Origin: Fidelibacterota bacterium
GTDB lineage: Bacteria > Fidelibacterota > Marinisomatia > SCGC-AAA003-L08 > D37C17
DNA: 7,500 bases
Assembly (NCBI GenBank): GCA_018671635.1
Contig: JABHHG010000016.1
Span: forward strand, 1 to 7,500
Direction of reading: 5' to 3'
In this document: positions 1-6,808 of the stretch, piece by piece
Layout: every line of letters starts with the position of its first letter
Position numbering within the stretch: the stretch's first letter is position 1
Position numbers and translations under genes: made by a program
The notes under the pieces: model-generated
Told to the model about the DNA's origin: nothing
What the model saw: the letters and a program-made list of their open reading frames with translations, nothing else
Database searches by the model: none

Positions 1-1
1 T

Positions 2-208
2 AACCTAAGTATTCCTGAAGCAGGTCATGTATCTGTAATGGTATACAATGTAATGGGTCAATTGGTGAGTACATTAGCTGATGGTCATATGAATGCAAGT
101 GATTATTCATTCACATGGGATGCAAGTTCAGTTCCAAGTGGTGTATATCTAATCACTGCAACTACTGTAAATCATGCATCTACTCAGAAGGTTATGCTTC
201 TGAAGTAA
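2..208 (+). CDS. C-terminal end of a secreted protein with a T9SS type A sorting domain (5' end outside window)
   Basis: Only the last 68 codons are visible, read in frame from base 2 to the TAA at 206-208. The peptide has the pattern of Por/T9SS C-terminal sorting domains: a strand ending in VYNVMGQLV, a Gly/Asp turn (LADGHMNASDY), a Trp-containing strand (FTWDAS), then SGVYLITA, and a basic terminal strand ending QKVMLLK. In this family the tail directs export through the outer membrane by the type IX secretion system, after which it is removed and the cargo is released or anchored at the surface. The function of the cargo cannot be judged because the rest of the gene lies upstream. The nearby strong terminator shows the transcription unit ends here. 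I am sure of the domain type, not of the protein's job. Confidence 0.85.
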   Translation, partial: NLSIPEAGHVSVMVYNVMGQLVSTLADGHMNASDYSFTWDASSVPSGVYLITATTVNHASTQKVMLLK

Positions 209-229
209 TCTGATTTCAGATTGTTTTTT

Positions 230-266
230 AAAAGCGCCTCACCTTTCTTGGTGGGGCGCTTTTTTT
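230..266 (+). terminator. Rho-independent terminator after the T9SS-tail gene
   Basis: The left arm (230-243) and right arm (250-263) form a 14-bp stem. It is fully paired except for one G-U pair (T239 with G254), and it has a GCGCC core and a 6-nt TTTCTT loop (244-249). The right arm runs into a 7-T tract at 260-266. It lies 21 nt after the TAA of the upstream gene, as expected for an intrinsic terminator. The A-rich left side is weaker than the T-run on the right, so it reads mainly on the plus strand. Confidence 0.93.
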
Positions 267-282
267 ATGTGTAAATTTTAAT

Positions 283-2268
283 ATGAATAAATTGAAAAAT
301 ATTTTTAGTAACTGGTTCAGGGTAGATACACGCGTCCTTGCTATTTTCAGGATCTTTTTGGGTATCATCTGTTTTTGGGATGTGTGGCGCCGCTATCATC
401 TCATTGATGTATTCTATTCTTCCAGCGGTATCAATTTATCATCAGGTACTTCATTCACGTATGTCCCGCAATACTTTAGTCTCCTTCATTCATTCCGTTC
501 TTCGGGAGTCATGACTATATTTTTTATAATAACCATGATTGCTACCCTCAGTTTATTGATTGGTTATCGAACGAAACTCTCCCATTTTATAACATTGGTG
601 GGTATTCTTAGTATTCATAATTATCGCATCATTCTTGAAAATGGTGGAGATATGGCATTTAATGCATTTTTGGTATGGTCATTTTTTCTCCCCCTAGGTA
701 AAAGTTTAAGTATTGATTCATTGAAAAATAGTCTGAAAAGCAATAAGGAAAAATCGCCTGATGATTTAAATGCTTCACCCCCCAAGTTAAGTACAAATTA
801 TTTTCATTTGGCATATTTTGCATTCTTAATTCAGTTATGTATGATTTACACATTTAATTTTATTAATAAAACAGGGGCTATGTGGCAAGATGGCACTGCC
901 GTTTTTCACATGTATCAATTGGATACTTTTATAACCTCGTTTGGCCATTGGTTTGCATCTATTTTTAATCCCATTATTAATTATATTCTAACTAATGTCA
1001 CTTTAATTATAGAAAGCGCTTCCATATTACTCATTTTCTTTCCACTGTTTAATAAATGGACAAGGGGTATGGCTTTTGTGATATTTTTCTCATTCCATCT
1101 GATGATTGGTATTTCGGTGAGTATTGGTCTCTTTAGCTGGACCATGATGACCGCATTGATATTATTACTCCAAGGTAGTCATATTGAATTCTTAAAAAGC
1201 CTTCTATCTCGGTTTAGACAAAAGGAGTATGTGGTATTCTATGATCGTGATTGTGGGTTTTGTCATTTTACGTCACGAGTTCTGAAAAGGTTAGATATAT
1301 TCAATCGATTCACATGGGCAGATTCAACATATTCAGGAAAAGCACCGGAAGACTATCAGCAAATTTTAGAGAATTCGATTATCGTATTTGACCCCATTCT
1401 AAATCAATTTTGGACGCGGCATATTGCATTTTCTAAAATTGTTTCATCATTACCATTTGGGTTCTTATTTGGGTGGATATTGAGAATTCCTGGATTTGAA
1501 AAGATATTTGGGTGGTTTTATGATTTAATTTCACAAAATCGTAGTAAAATTAGCCTTTTAACAGGGTTTCCTGCATGTGGAGTCCCTAAGTCTTCCGTTC
1601 AGGGAAACTCTCTTGAAATACACAATTCTATGCTTCAGCGATTCCGGGTTAAATCATTATTTGCTGTGAGTAATCTAATCGCAGGGGTATTTTTGGTTGG
1701 TATCATTAATAATTCTCTTACCGCTAATGACGGTATTAAAGAACGTTTTGGGAAAAAGGCAATGGGAATAAAAGCATATTCTCATGATTTGTCCTATGCA
1801 CTAAAACAGACGATTTTATACCCCAGAATGTCACAAAAGTGGAATATGTTTTCACCCACCGTTATGCGTACTGAAAGATGGGTGGTGGCAGATGTAACCT
1901 TTACCGATGGCACAGACACCACTTTATTTGTGAATAATAATGATGTATATGAGAAATTTCATTACTCACATTTTGATTATCGAGACCAATTTTGGCGTAA
2001 GTTTTTTGGGCGTTTACATAAGAAGAGTAATAAGAAATATATTGGTGAATTTAAGAGATGGCTAAAACGGACTACATTTTTCCCAGAATATAGAGGACGC
2101 AGACCGGCGGAAGTTACATTGTGGCAAATATCAGAAAGGTCTCCCAATATTGGTGCAAAGAAAAACCCTAAAGTCTATAAACGGGTGTTGGAATCAGCAT
2201 CAAATGAAAGTAAAAACAGAAAGAGAACCAATAGTAAATACCCAAAGAATGTGAGTGGAAAGAAATAG
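283..2268 (+). CDS. HTTM (VKGC-like) membrane protein fused to a DCC/DUF393 thiol-redox domain
   Basis: This 661-residue protein sits in the inner membrane. Residues about 12-300 look like an HTTM domain, the membrane part shared with vitamin K-dependent gamma-carboxylase: an N-terminal RVLAIFRIFLG...FWDVWRR helix, several hydrophobic segments (about 75-95, 100-138, 173-195, 230-256, 263-298), and the conserved-looking stretch NKTGAMWQDGTAV (195-207), with K196 near the position of the family's Lys. Residues about 315-430 are a DCC (DUF393) domain opening VVFYDRDCGFC, with D321, D323, C324 and C327 forming the DxxCxxC-type redox motif. A further helix (about 458-476), a WNMFSP motif (520-525) and a very basic tail of about 80 residues follow. 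Bacterial HTTM proteins have no settled reaction; membrane thiol chemistry or carboxylation are only guesses. The start is the first ATG in frame and has no Shine-Dalgarno. The gene appears to stand alone, between a terminator and a convergent gene. Confidence 0.85.
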   Translation: MNKLKNIFSNWFRVDTRVLAIFRIFLGIICFWDVWRRYHLIDVFYSSSGINLSSGTSFTYVPQYFSLLHSFRSSGVMTIFFIITMIATLSLLIGYRTKLSHFITLVGILSIHNYRIILENGGDMAFNAFLVWSFFLPLGKSLSIDSLKNSLKSNKEKSPDDLNASPPKLSTNYFHLAYFAFLIQLCMIYTFNFINKTGAMWQDGTAVFHMYQLDTFITSFGHWFASIFNPIINYILTNVTLIIESASILLIFFPLFNKWTRGMAFVIFFSFHLMIGISVSIGLFSWTMMTALILLLQGSHIEFLKSLLSRFRQKEYVVFYDRDCGFCHFTSRVLKRLDIFNRFTWADSTYSGKAPEDYQQILENSIIVFDPILNQFWTRHIAFSKIVSSLPFGFLFGWILRIPGFEKIFGWFYDLISQNRSKISLLTGFPACGVPKSSVQGNSLEIHNSMLQRFRVKSLFAVSNLIAGVFLVGIINNSLTANDGIKERFGKKAMGIKAYSHDLSYALKQTILYPRMSQKWNMFSPTVMRTERWVVADVTFTDGTDTTLFVNNNDVYEKFHYSHFDYRDQFWRKFFGRLHKKSNKKYIGEFKRWLKRTTFFPEYRGRRPAEVTLWQISERSPNIGAKKNPKVYKRVLESASNESKNRKRTNSKYPKNVSGKK

Positions 2269-2276
2269 GTTCGTTT

Positions 2277-3746
2277 TTAAGTAAGGATGTCGTCTTTGAT
2301 TGACATCATATAGTCTAGAGCAGCATCATAATCATTATCAATTTTTCCGTCTAAAATTGCATCTTCAATGGATTTTTTAATAAGCCCCACTTTTTTCCCC
2401 GGTTTCAGCGATAAAATTTCCATGATGTCTGCACCCCGAACAGGAGATTGAAATGCCCGCATTTCATCTCGGAGGTGTACATCCTGCATAATAGATTCAA
2501 CTTTATCAAAATTAGCGATATACTTCTTCACCTTTTTCGGATTCTTAGTGGTAATGTCTGCCCGACAAAGAATCATTAAATCATCTAAAAATTCACCCGC
2601 TTCTGCCATTACCCGTCGAACGGCACTATCCGTAATATCTCTTTTGGCCAAGGCAATGGGACGTAGATGCAGTTTAGTCATGGTCATGAGATAGTCACGC
2701 AATGCATTGGATAACTTCATTCGATAGCCTACTTTTTTCAGCATGCGACGGCCAATTTCATCATGACCGTGAAATGTCCATCCCTTTTTCTGCTCGAACC
2801 GTTTTGTAGGTGGTTTGGCAATATCGTGCACCAATGCGGCAAATCTAATATCCATTTTGTCCGTCAATTGAGCTGCATTATCCACCACTTGCAAAGTATG
2901 GATGAATACATCTTTATGACCCATATTATTGATTACATCTACGCCAGACATTATATCCATTTCGGGGAATACATAACTGAGTAGGCCTGTTTCTTTCATC
3001 AAATAAAATGCAATACTGGGTTTATCTGCCTTTAGCGATTTAATAATTTCATCCGTAATTCGCTCCCATGAAATGATTTCCAGTCTATCTTTTTGTCGTG
3101 CAATACTCTTTAAAACATGTGGAACGATGGTGAATTCTAATTGAGCGGCAAAACGGACAGCACGCATCATGCGCAATGGATCATCAGAAAAAGTATCGTC
3201 TGGGTCAAGTGGAGTTACCAAAATGCCTTTTTGCATATCTTGAATTCCACCAAATGGGTCAATTAATTCACCAAATGATTCTGGTAGAATGGATGCGGCA
3301 ATGGCATTTACGGTAAAGTCTCGTCGAGACATATCTTCTGATACCGAACAACTTACAACTTCAGGTTTGCGAGAATCAGGAGAATAAGTCTCCTTTCGTG
3401 CAGTGGCAATCTCAATTTCCACGTCTGCATGGGGGATTAATGCTGTACCAAATTTCTCATAATCCACTACCGTTTTGATTTTTAATTCTTTGGCTAACTT
3501 TTTGGCAAAGTCCACACCATCACCCTCTACCATAATGTCAATATCGGTAGTGGGTCTATTCATAAGTTTGTCACGCACGAATCCACCCACAATAAAAGTG
3601 GGTATGCCCAACTTGGCTCCTAATTTTCCTGCAGTTTGCAGAATTTCGGTGTGAAGTGGGTTGTCAGTGAGTATGGGGGTTATATTGCTCATCTTAGTGG
3701 AAAAATTAGGGGTTTTCTCTGATGTGATGGAATTAATTTTATTCAT
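2277..3746 (-). CDS. tRNA nucleotidyltransferase / poly(A) polymerase family protein with HD domain (CCA-adding type)
   Basis: This 489-residue protein belongs to class II CCA-adding enzymes / PcnB-type polymerases, which extend tRNA 3' ends with CTP and ATP in the cytoplasm. Visible motifs, numbered from the ATG at 3746: GGFVRD (54-59), the catalytic pair DID (D68, D70), RRDFTVNA (141-148), DDPLRMMRAVRF (188-199), SWERITDE (226-233), then an HD phosphohydrolase domain with H283, VHDIAKPPTK (306-315; H307, D308) and HGHDEIG (326-332). The tail SPVRGADIMEILSLKPG is typical of the FCB-type enzymes. The reading frame extends one codon upstream to a TTG at 3749, but the adjacent ATG is the likelier start. 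A later ATG at 3692 (MSNITPIL) would also keep every domain; none has a Shine-Dalgarno. CCA addition versus plain A addition cannot be told apart here, so no symbol is given. It converges with the HTTM gene and diverges from gatC. Confidence 0.92.
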   Translation of the reverse strand: MNKINSITSEKTPNFSTKMSNITPILTDNPLHTEILQTAGKLGAKLGIPTFIVGGFVRDKLMNRPTTDIDIMVEGDGVDFAKKLAKELKIKTVVDYEKFGTALIPHADVEIEIATARKETYSPDSRKPEVVSCSVSEDMSRRDFTVNAIAASILPESFGELIDPFGGIQDMQKGILVTPLDPDDTFSDDPLRMMRAVRFAAQLEFTIVPHVLKSIARQKDRLEIISWERITDEIIKSLKADKPSIAFYLMKETGLLSYVFPEMDIMSGVDVINNMGHKDVFIHTLQVVDNAAQLTDKMDIRFAALVHDIAKPPTKRFEQKKGWTFHGHDEIGRRMLKKVGYRMKLSNALRDYLMTMTKLHLRPIALAKRDITDSAVRRVMAEAGEFLDDLMILCRADITTKNPKKVKKYIANFDKVESIMQDVHLRDEMRAFQSPVRGADIMEILSLKPGKKVGLIKKSIEDAILDGKIDNDYDAALDYMMSIKDDILT

Positions 3747-3834
3747 CAAGTAGAATTTAAATGGAATAAGATTTAGAAAATTTCTGATATCATCTTAATT
3801 TTCAACCCGATATGTTCATCCAAATTTACCGCAT
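3747..3834. promoter_or_regulatory. Divergent intergenic region, presumed promoters for the minus-strand nucleotidyltransferase and the gatC operon
   Basis: These 88 AT-rich bases separate two head-to-head genes, so they should hold the start signals of both, including the promoter of the gatC-pyrG-kdsC-lptC-lptB operon. I could not pick a convincing -35/-10 pair or a Bacteroidetes-type TTTG / TAnnTTTG pair on either strand, and no hairpin or operator-like palindrome stands out. Neither flanking start codon has a Shine-Dalgarno. The call rests on gene arrangement only. Confidence 0.45.
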
Positions 3835-4140
3835 ATGACAAAACGATCCATAACATCTGACGAAATTAAGAAATTAGCAGCTCTCTCAAAGTTGTCTATC
3901 GCCGACGATGAGGTGGAATTATATTCTCAGCAGCTCAGTGATATTCTGGATTATGTTTCTCAATTAGAGAATGTAGATACTAGTGATATTGAACCATTAT
4001 TGAACGTATTGGATCAAATTAATGACTCCAAACCGGATGAACCCCAACCATCAATAACGCAGAAAATGGTATTGAAAAATGCACCCATAACCAGTGGTGA
4101 TTTTTTTCAAGTGCCGGAGGTGATTAAGAAAAATGGCTAA
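3835..4140 (+). CDS. gatC: Asp-tRNA(Asn)/Glu-tRNA(Gln) amidotransferase subunit C
   Basis: The product is 101 residues, the usual GatC length. GatC is the small non-catalytic subunit that wraps and stabilises GatA on GatB in the GatCAB complex, which converts Glu-tRNA(Gln) or Asp-tRNA(Asn) to the amide form in the cytoplasm. Family features seen: ITSDEIKKLAALSKLSIADDE at the start, the helix SQQLSDILDYVSQLENVDT, the IEPLLNV segment, a DKPDEP-like acidic/proline stretch (SKPDEPQPS), the NAPITSGDFFQVPEVI end, and a short Lys tail. The ATG at 3835 begins the conserved region and no Shine-Dalgarno precedes it. It is the first gene of the operon. gatA and gatB are not adjacent, although the gene often lies next to gatA in other bacteria. 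The last 8 nt overlap pyrG. Confidence 0.95.
   Translation: MTKRSITSDEIKKLAALSKLSIADDEVELYSQQLSDILDYVSQLENVDTSDIEPLLNVLDQINDSKPDEPQPSITQKMVLKNAPITSGDFFQVPEVIKKNG
4116..4124 (+). promoter_or_regulatory. Perfect Shine-Dalgarno for pyrG, inside the gatC coding region
   Basis: GGAGGTGAT lies 8 nt before the pyrG ATG (4133) and matches the full anti-Shine-Dalgarno of bacterial 16S rRNA. It fixes the pyrG start. The same bases encode the end of GatC's conserved VPEVI motif, so they carry two kinds of information. It is the only strong Shine-Dalgarno I saw in the window. Confidence 0.9.
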
Positions 4141-5776
4141 GCAACCCGTTAAATATATATTTGTTTTTGGAGGCGTACTTTCTGGTTTGGGTAAGGGGAT
4201 TGTGGCATCTTCTCTTGGGTATCTACTTAAATCATTGGGGTTGAAAGTGACCATTCAAAAACTTGACCCTTATTTAAATGTTGACCCTGGAACTATGAAT
4301 CCATATCAGCACGGTGAAGTTTTCGTATTAGATGATGGTGCCGAAACGGATTTAGACTTGGGCCATTATGAGCGTTTTATTGGTGAAAGTTTAAGTCGTA
4401 TAAATACGACATCTTCGGGTCGTGTTTTTTGGGACGTATTAGAGCGTGAACGTCGCGGTGATTATTTAGGTGATACGATTCAGGTTATTCCCCATATCAC
4501 GGATGAAATTAAAAAGCGAATAAAGAATGTAAATCCACGTCGTAAATATGATGTGGTTATTACCGAAGTGGGTGGAACGGTTGGTGATATTGAAGGACAA
4601 CCTTTCTATGAAGCTATTCGACAGATGATTTTAGAACAAGGCAAAGAAAATGCAGTAGTTGTACATACCACATTGCTTCCATATTTAAATGCGGCGGGTG
4701 AGATGAAGACTAAGCCCACACAACATAGTGTGCAACGACTTCGTGAAATTGGTTTAGAGCCAGATATGTTAGTTTGCCGAACGGAAGACAATCATCATTT
4801 AAATCAAAAGTTGAAGAAAAAATTAGGTCTTTTTTGTAATATTGTAACCCATCATGTTTTTGAATCTCCCGATGTGAAATCTATTTATGAGATTCCGCTT
4901 GTATTACACAAACAAGAATTTGATACTGCCATTGTAAATCGATTGGGATTGATAACCGATGGATATCATAAAAATATTCAGCATCTCGAAGAATTTATTA
5001 ATACTTTCAAAAATCCAGCCACTGAAGTGACCATCGCCATGTGTGGGAAGTATAATAGTTTACATGATGCTTACAAAAGTATAATTGAGGCATTTATTCA
5101 CGCTGGTGTGGCAAATAATACAGAAGTGAATATTAAATGGGTGGATACAGAAAAATTAGAAACGGCAGAAAACTTAACCCCATATTTTGAAGGTGTAGAT
5201 GGCGTATTGATTCCAGGTGGATTTGGTGATCGTGGAATCGAAGGCAAAATTTTGTCATGTCAATTCGCCAGAGAAAATAAAATTCCATTCTTAGGTATAT
5301 GTTTGGGGATGCAATGCGCTATTATTGATTTTGCCCGAAATATTTGTGAACTGAAAAATGCAAATAGTTCTGAATTTAAATCTCGTTTAAAATTCCCTGT
5401 GGTTGACCTTATGCATGGTCAGCGGAATGTAACTAAAAAAGGGGCCACCATGCGGTTAGGTTCGTACCCTTGCGAAGTGATAAGTGGTACAAAGGCATAT
5501 AAGGCATACGGAAAAAAACGAATTGATGAGCGACACCGCCATCGATTTGAAGTGAATAACAATTTCAAGGATGAATTGGTAAAATCTGGATTAATAATTA
5601 GTGGTGTAAATAATGATTTAGATTTAGTTGAGATGATTGAAGTAAAAGATCATCCTTGGTTTGTGGGCGTACAATTCCACCCAGAATTAAAGAGTCGTGT
5701 GGTAGATGTGCATCCATTATTTAAAGATTTTGTATCAGCCGCTAAAAAGTATAAGAATGATGAATCCCAGTCTTAA
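4133..5776 (+). CDS. pyrG: CTP synthase
   Basis: This 547-residue protein has the full length of CTP synthases (E. coli 545). It aminates UTP to CTP using ATP and glutamine-derived ammonia, in the cytoplasm. The N-terminal synthetase domain (about 1-270) shows GGVLSGLGKG (13-22), KLDPYLNVDPGTMNPYQHGEVFV, and ETDLDLGHYERF. The C-terminal class I glutamine amidotransferase domain (about 300-540) shows GGFGDRGIEGK, the nucleophile C390 in LGICLGMQ, and the H516/E518 pair in VQFHPE. All catalytic elements are intact. The start is set by the perfect Shine-Dalgarno at 4116-4124. The gene overlaps gatC by 8 nt and kdsC by about 20 nt, suggesting translational coupling. CTP is needed downstream for CMP-Kdo, which may explain its place beside kdsC and lpt genes; that link is inference. 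Confidence 0.98.
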   Translation: MAKQPVKYIFVFGGVLSGLGKGIVASSLGYLLKSLGLKVTIQKLDPYLNVDPGTMNPYQHGEVFVLDDGAETDLDLGHYERFIGESLSRINTTSSGRVFWDVLERERRGDYLGDTIQVIPHITDEIKKRIKNVNPRRKYDVVITEVGGTVGDIEGQPFYEAIRQMILEQGKENAVVVHTTLLPYLNAAGEMKTKPTQHSVQRLREIGLEPDMLVCRTEDNHHLNQKLKKKLGLFCNIVTHHVFESPDVKSIYEIPLVLHKQEFDTAIVNRLGLITDGYHKNIQHLEEFINTFKNPATEVTIAMCGKYNSLHDAYKSIIEAFIHAGVANNTEVNIKWVDTEKLETAENLTPYFEGVDGVLIPGGFGDRGIEGKILSCQFARENKIPFLGICLGMQCAIIDFARNICELKNANSSEFKSRLKFPVVDLMHGQRNVTKKGATMRLGSYPCEVISGTKAYKAYGKKRIDERHRHRFEVNNNFKDELVKSGLIISGVNNDLDLVEMIEVKDHPWFVGVQFHPELKSRVVDVHPLFKDFVSAAKKYKNDESQS

Positions 5777-6299
5777 GGCTAAACTTAATCAAGTTAAACT
5801 CATCGTTTCAGATGTGGATGGCATCCTAACGGACGGCACAATGTTTATTGGCGATGGTATAGAGTTAAAGCAATTTACCGTAGAGGATGGTGCGGGTGCT
5901 GCATTTTCACGATTGGCCGGAATTCCCGTGGCGCTTATTTCGGGTCGTTATTCTAAGGCCACTGAAATTCGTGCCAAAGAAATGAAAATCGAGCATTGCT
6001 ATCAGGGGTCTTTAGATAAGCTCACTCCCTTTGCAGAAATTTGTGAATTCTACAATGTGGCTCCCAATGAAGTGGCCTATGTTGGCGATGGACTCATTGA
6101 CATCCCCGTGATGGAAAAAGTGGAGATTTCAGTAACGGTACCCCATGCACATCCGTTGGTGAAAGAGGCGGCGATTCACGAAACTAAATTATCGGGTGGT
6201 CAAGGCGTATTGAGAGAAGTGGTGGAGTGGATCCTCCATGCACAAGGTCGGCATAGAGAAGTGTTAGAAAATATGCGGAAGAATATTTACAAGGCATGA
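5757..6299 (+). CDS. kdsC: 3-deoxy-D-manno-octulosonate 8-phosphate phosphatase (HAD family)
   Basis: KdsC removes the phosphate from Kdo-8-P to give Kdo, the inner-core sugar of LPS, in the cytoplasm. The 180-residue product matches capless C0-type HAD phosphatases of the KdsC/YrbI family. Numbered from the ATG at 5757: motif I SDVDGILTDG with nucleophile D19 and D21, FTVEDGAG, motif II ISGR (61-64), YQGSLDK with K88 as motif III, motif IV YVGDGLIDIPVM (D111, D115), then HAHPL and a GGQGVLREV...HAQG tail. Motif IV has Gly112 where E. coli KdsC has Asp (GDDLID); the GDxxxD scaffold remains. The frame is open back to an ATG at 5706, but that would overlap pyrG by 71 nt and add residues with no family counterpart. 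Adjacent ATGs at 5757 and 5760 are the likely starts. It overlaps pyrG by about 20 nt and lptC by 4 nt. Confidence 0.93.
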   Translation: MMNPSLKAKLNQVKLIVSDVDGILTDGTMFIGDGIELKQFTVEDGAGAAFSRLAGIPVALISGRYSKATEIRAKEMKIEHCYQGSLDKLTPFAEICEFYNVAPNEVAYVGDGLIDIPVMEKVEISVTVPHAHPLVKEAAIHETKLSGGQGVLREVVEWILHAQGRHREVLENMRKNIYKA

Positions 6300-6808
6300 T
6301 ATTTCTCTTTATCATATTGTTTATGGGATGTGCTGAAACGGGCGAAGAAGTGGCGCGACGGAATACATCCATGTTTAACGAAAATGAAATTGAAAATCCT
6401 GAAATTATTATTAGCAGAGAAAATACACGAATTGTGAAAGCATCATCAAAACATCTACTAAAAAATGGAAATGAAGATGCCCTCTTGACTGGAGACGTTA
6501 AGGCAGATTTTTACAATGATATGGGTGAACATGTGAGCATCCTTTACTCTGATTCTGCTAAAATTAATCAACGCACCAATAATTTACGGGCCACTGGCAA
6601 TGTACATGTTGAGTCTGATAGTGGCTTTACCTTATATGCCAACACGATTGTATGGGATAATCAATATAAAATAATTGAGTCAAAAGATTCAGTCATGTTT
6701 ACCACCACTGAAGGTGACACTCTGTATGGTGTGGGTTTTGAATCTGATATGGATTTAACAAAGTGGAAAATTTATAAACCTACTGGTGTGATACAGCGAG
6801 ATTTTTAA
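6296..6808 (+). CDS. lptC: LPS export periplasmic protein LptC, probable lipoprotein
   Basis: The product is 170 residues. LptC takes LPS from the LptB2FG transporter in the inner membrane and passes it to the periplasmic bridge. The LptC/OstA beta-jellyroll pattern is seen from about residue 47: SSKHLLKN, LTGDVKADFYNDMG, ILYSDSAKIN, NLRATGNVHVESDSGFTLYANTIVWD, SKDSVMFTTTEGDTLYGVGFESDMDLTKWKI. The N-terminus MIFLFIILFMGC is a very short hydrophobic leader ending at C12, which suggests a lipoprotein, as in many FCB LptC proteins. The lipobox (FMGC) is loose and there is no basic residue before the hydrophobic stretch. No alternative start exists: the frame meets a stop at 6254-6256 with no start codon between. 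The ATG overlaps the kdsC stop (ATGA), and the stop overlaps the lptB start (TAATG), which supports coupling and function. Confidence 0.88.
   Translation: MIFLFIILFMGCAETGEEVARRNTSMFNENEIENPEIIISRENTRIVKASSKHLLKNGNEDALLTGDVKADFYNDMGEHVSILYSDSAKINQRTNNLRATGNVHVESDSGFTLYANTIVWDNQYKIIESKDSVMFTTTEGDTLYGVGFESDMDLTKWKIYKPTGVIQRDF

Noticed and set aside
2286..2307. Inverted repeat GATGTC ... GACATC at the 3' end of the minus-strand gene
   Set aside because: Only a 6-bp stem with a 10-nt loop, low GC and no T-run on either strand; it lies within coding sequence, so not called a terminator.
2763..2984. Plus-strand open frame opposite the HD domain of the nucleotidyltransferase
   Set aside because: Antisense to conserved coding sequence with no family resemblance or ribosome-binding site.
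3747..3834. Sigma70-like or Bacteroidetes-like promoter boxes in the divergent gap
   Set aside because: Several AT-rich hexamers resemble -10 boxes, but none has a partner -35 at proper spacing, so no specific site is called.
4606..4791. Minus-strand open frame inside pyrG
   Set aside because: Lies wholly within a fully conserved CTP synthase, has no recognisable motif and no start signals; a shadow frame.
5706..5756. Upstream ATG that would lengthen KdsC by 17 residues
   Set aside because: It would overlap pyrG by 71 nt, and the added residues simply reread pyrG codons in another frame with no KdsC counterpart. The ATGs at 5757/5760 fit family length.
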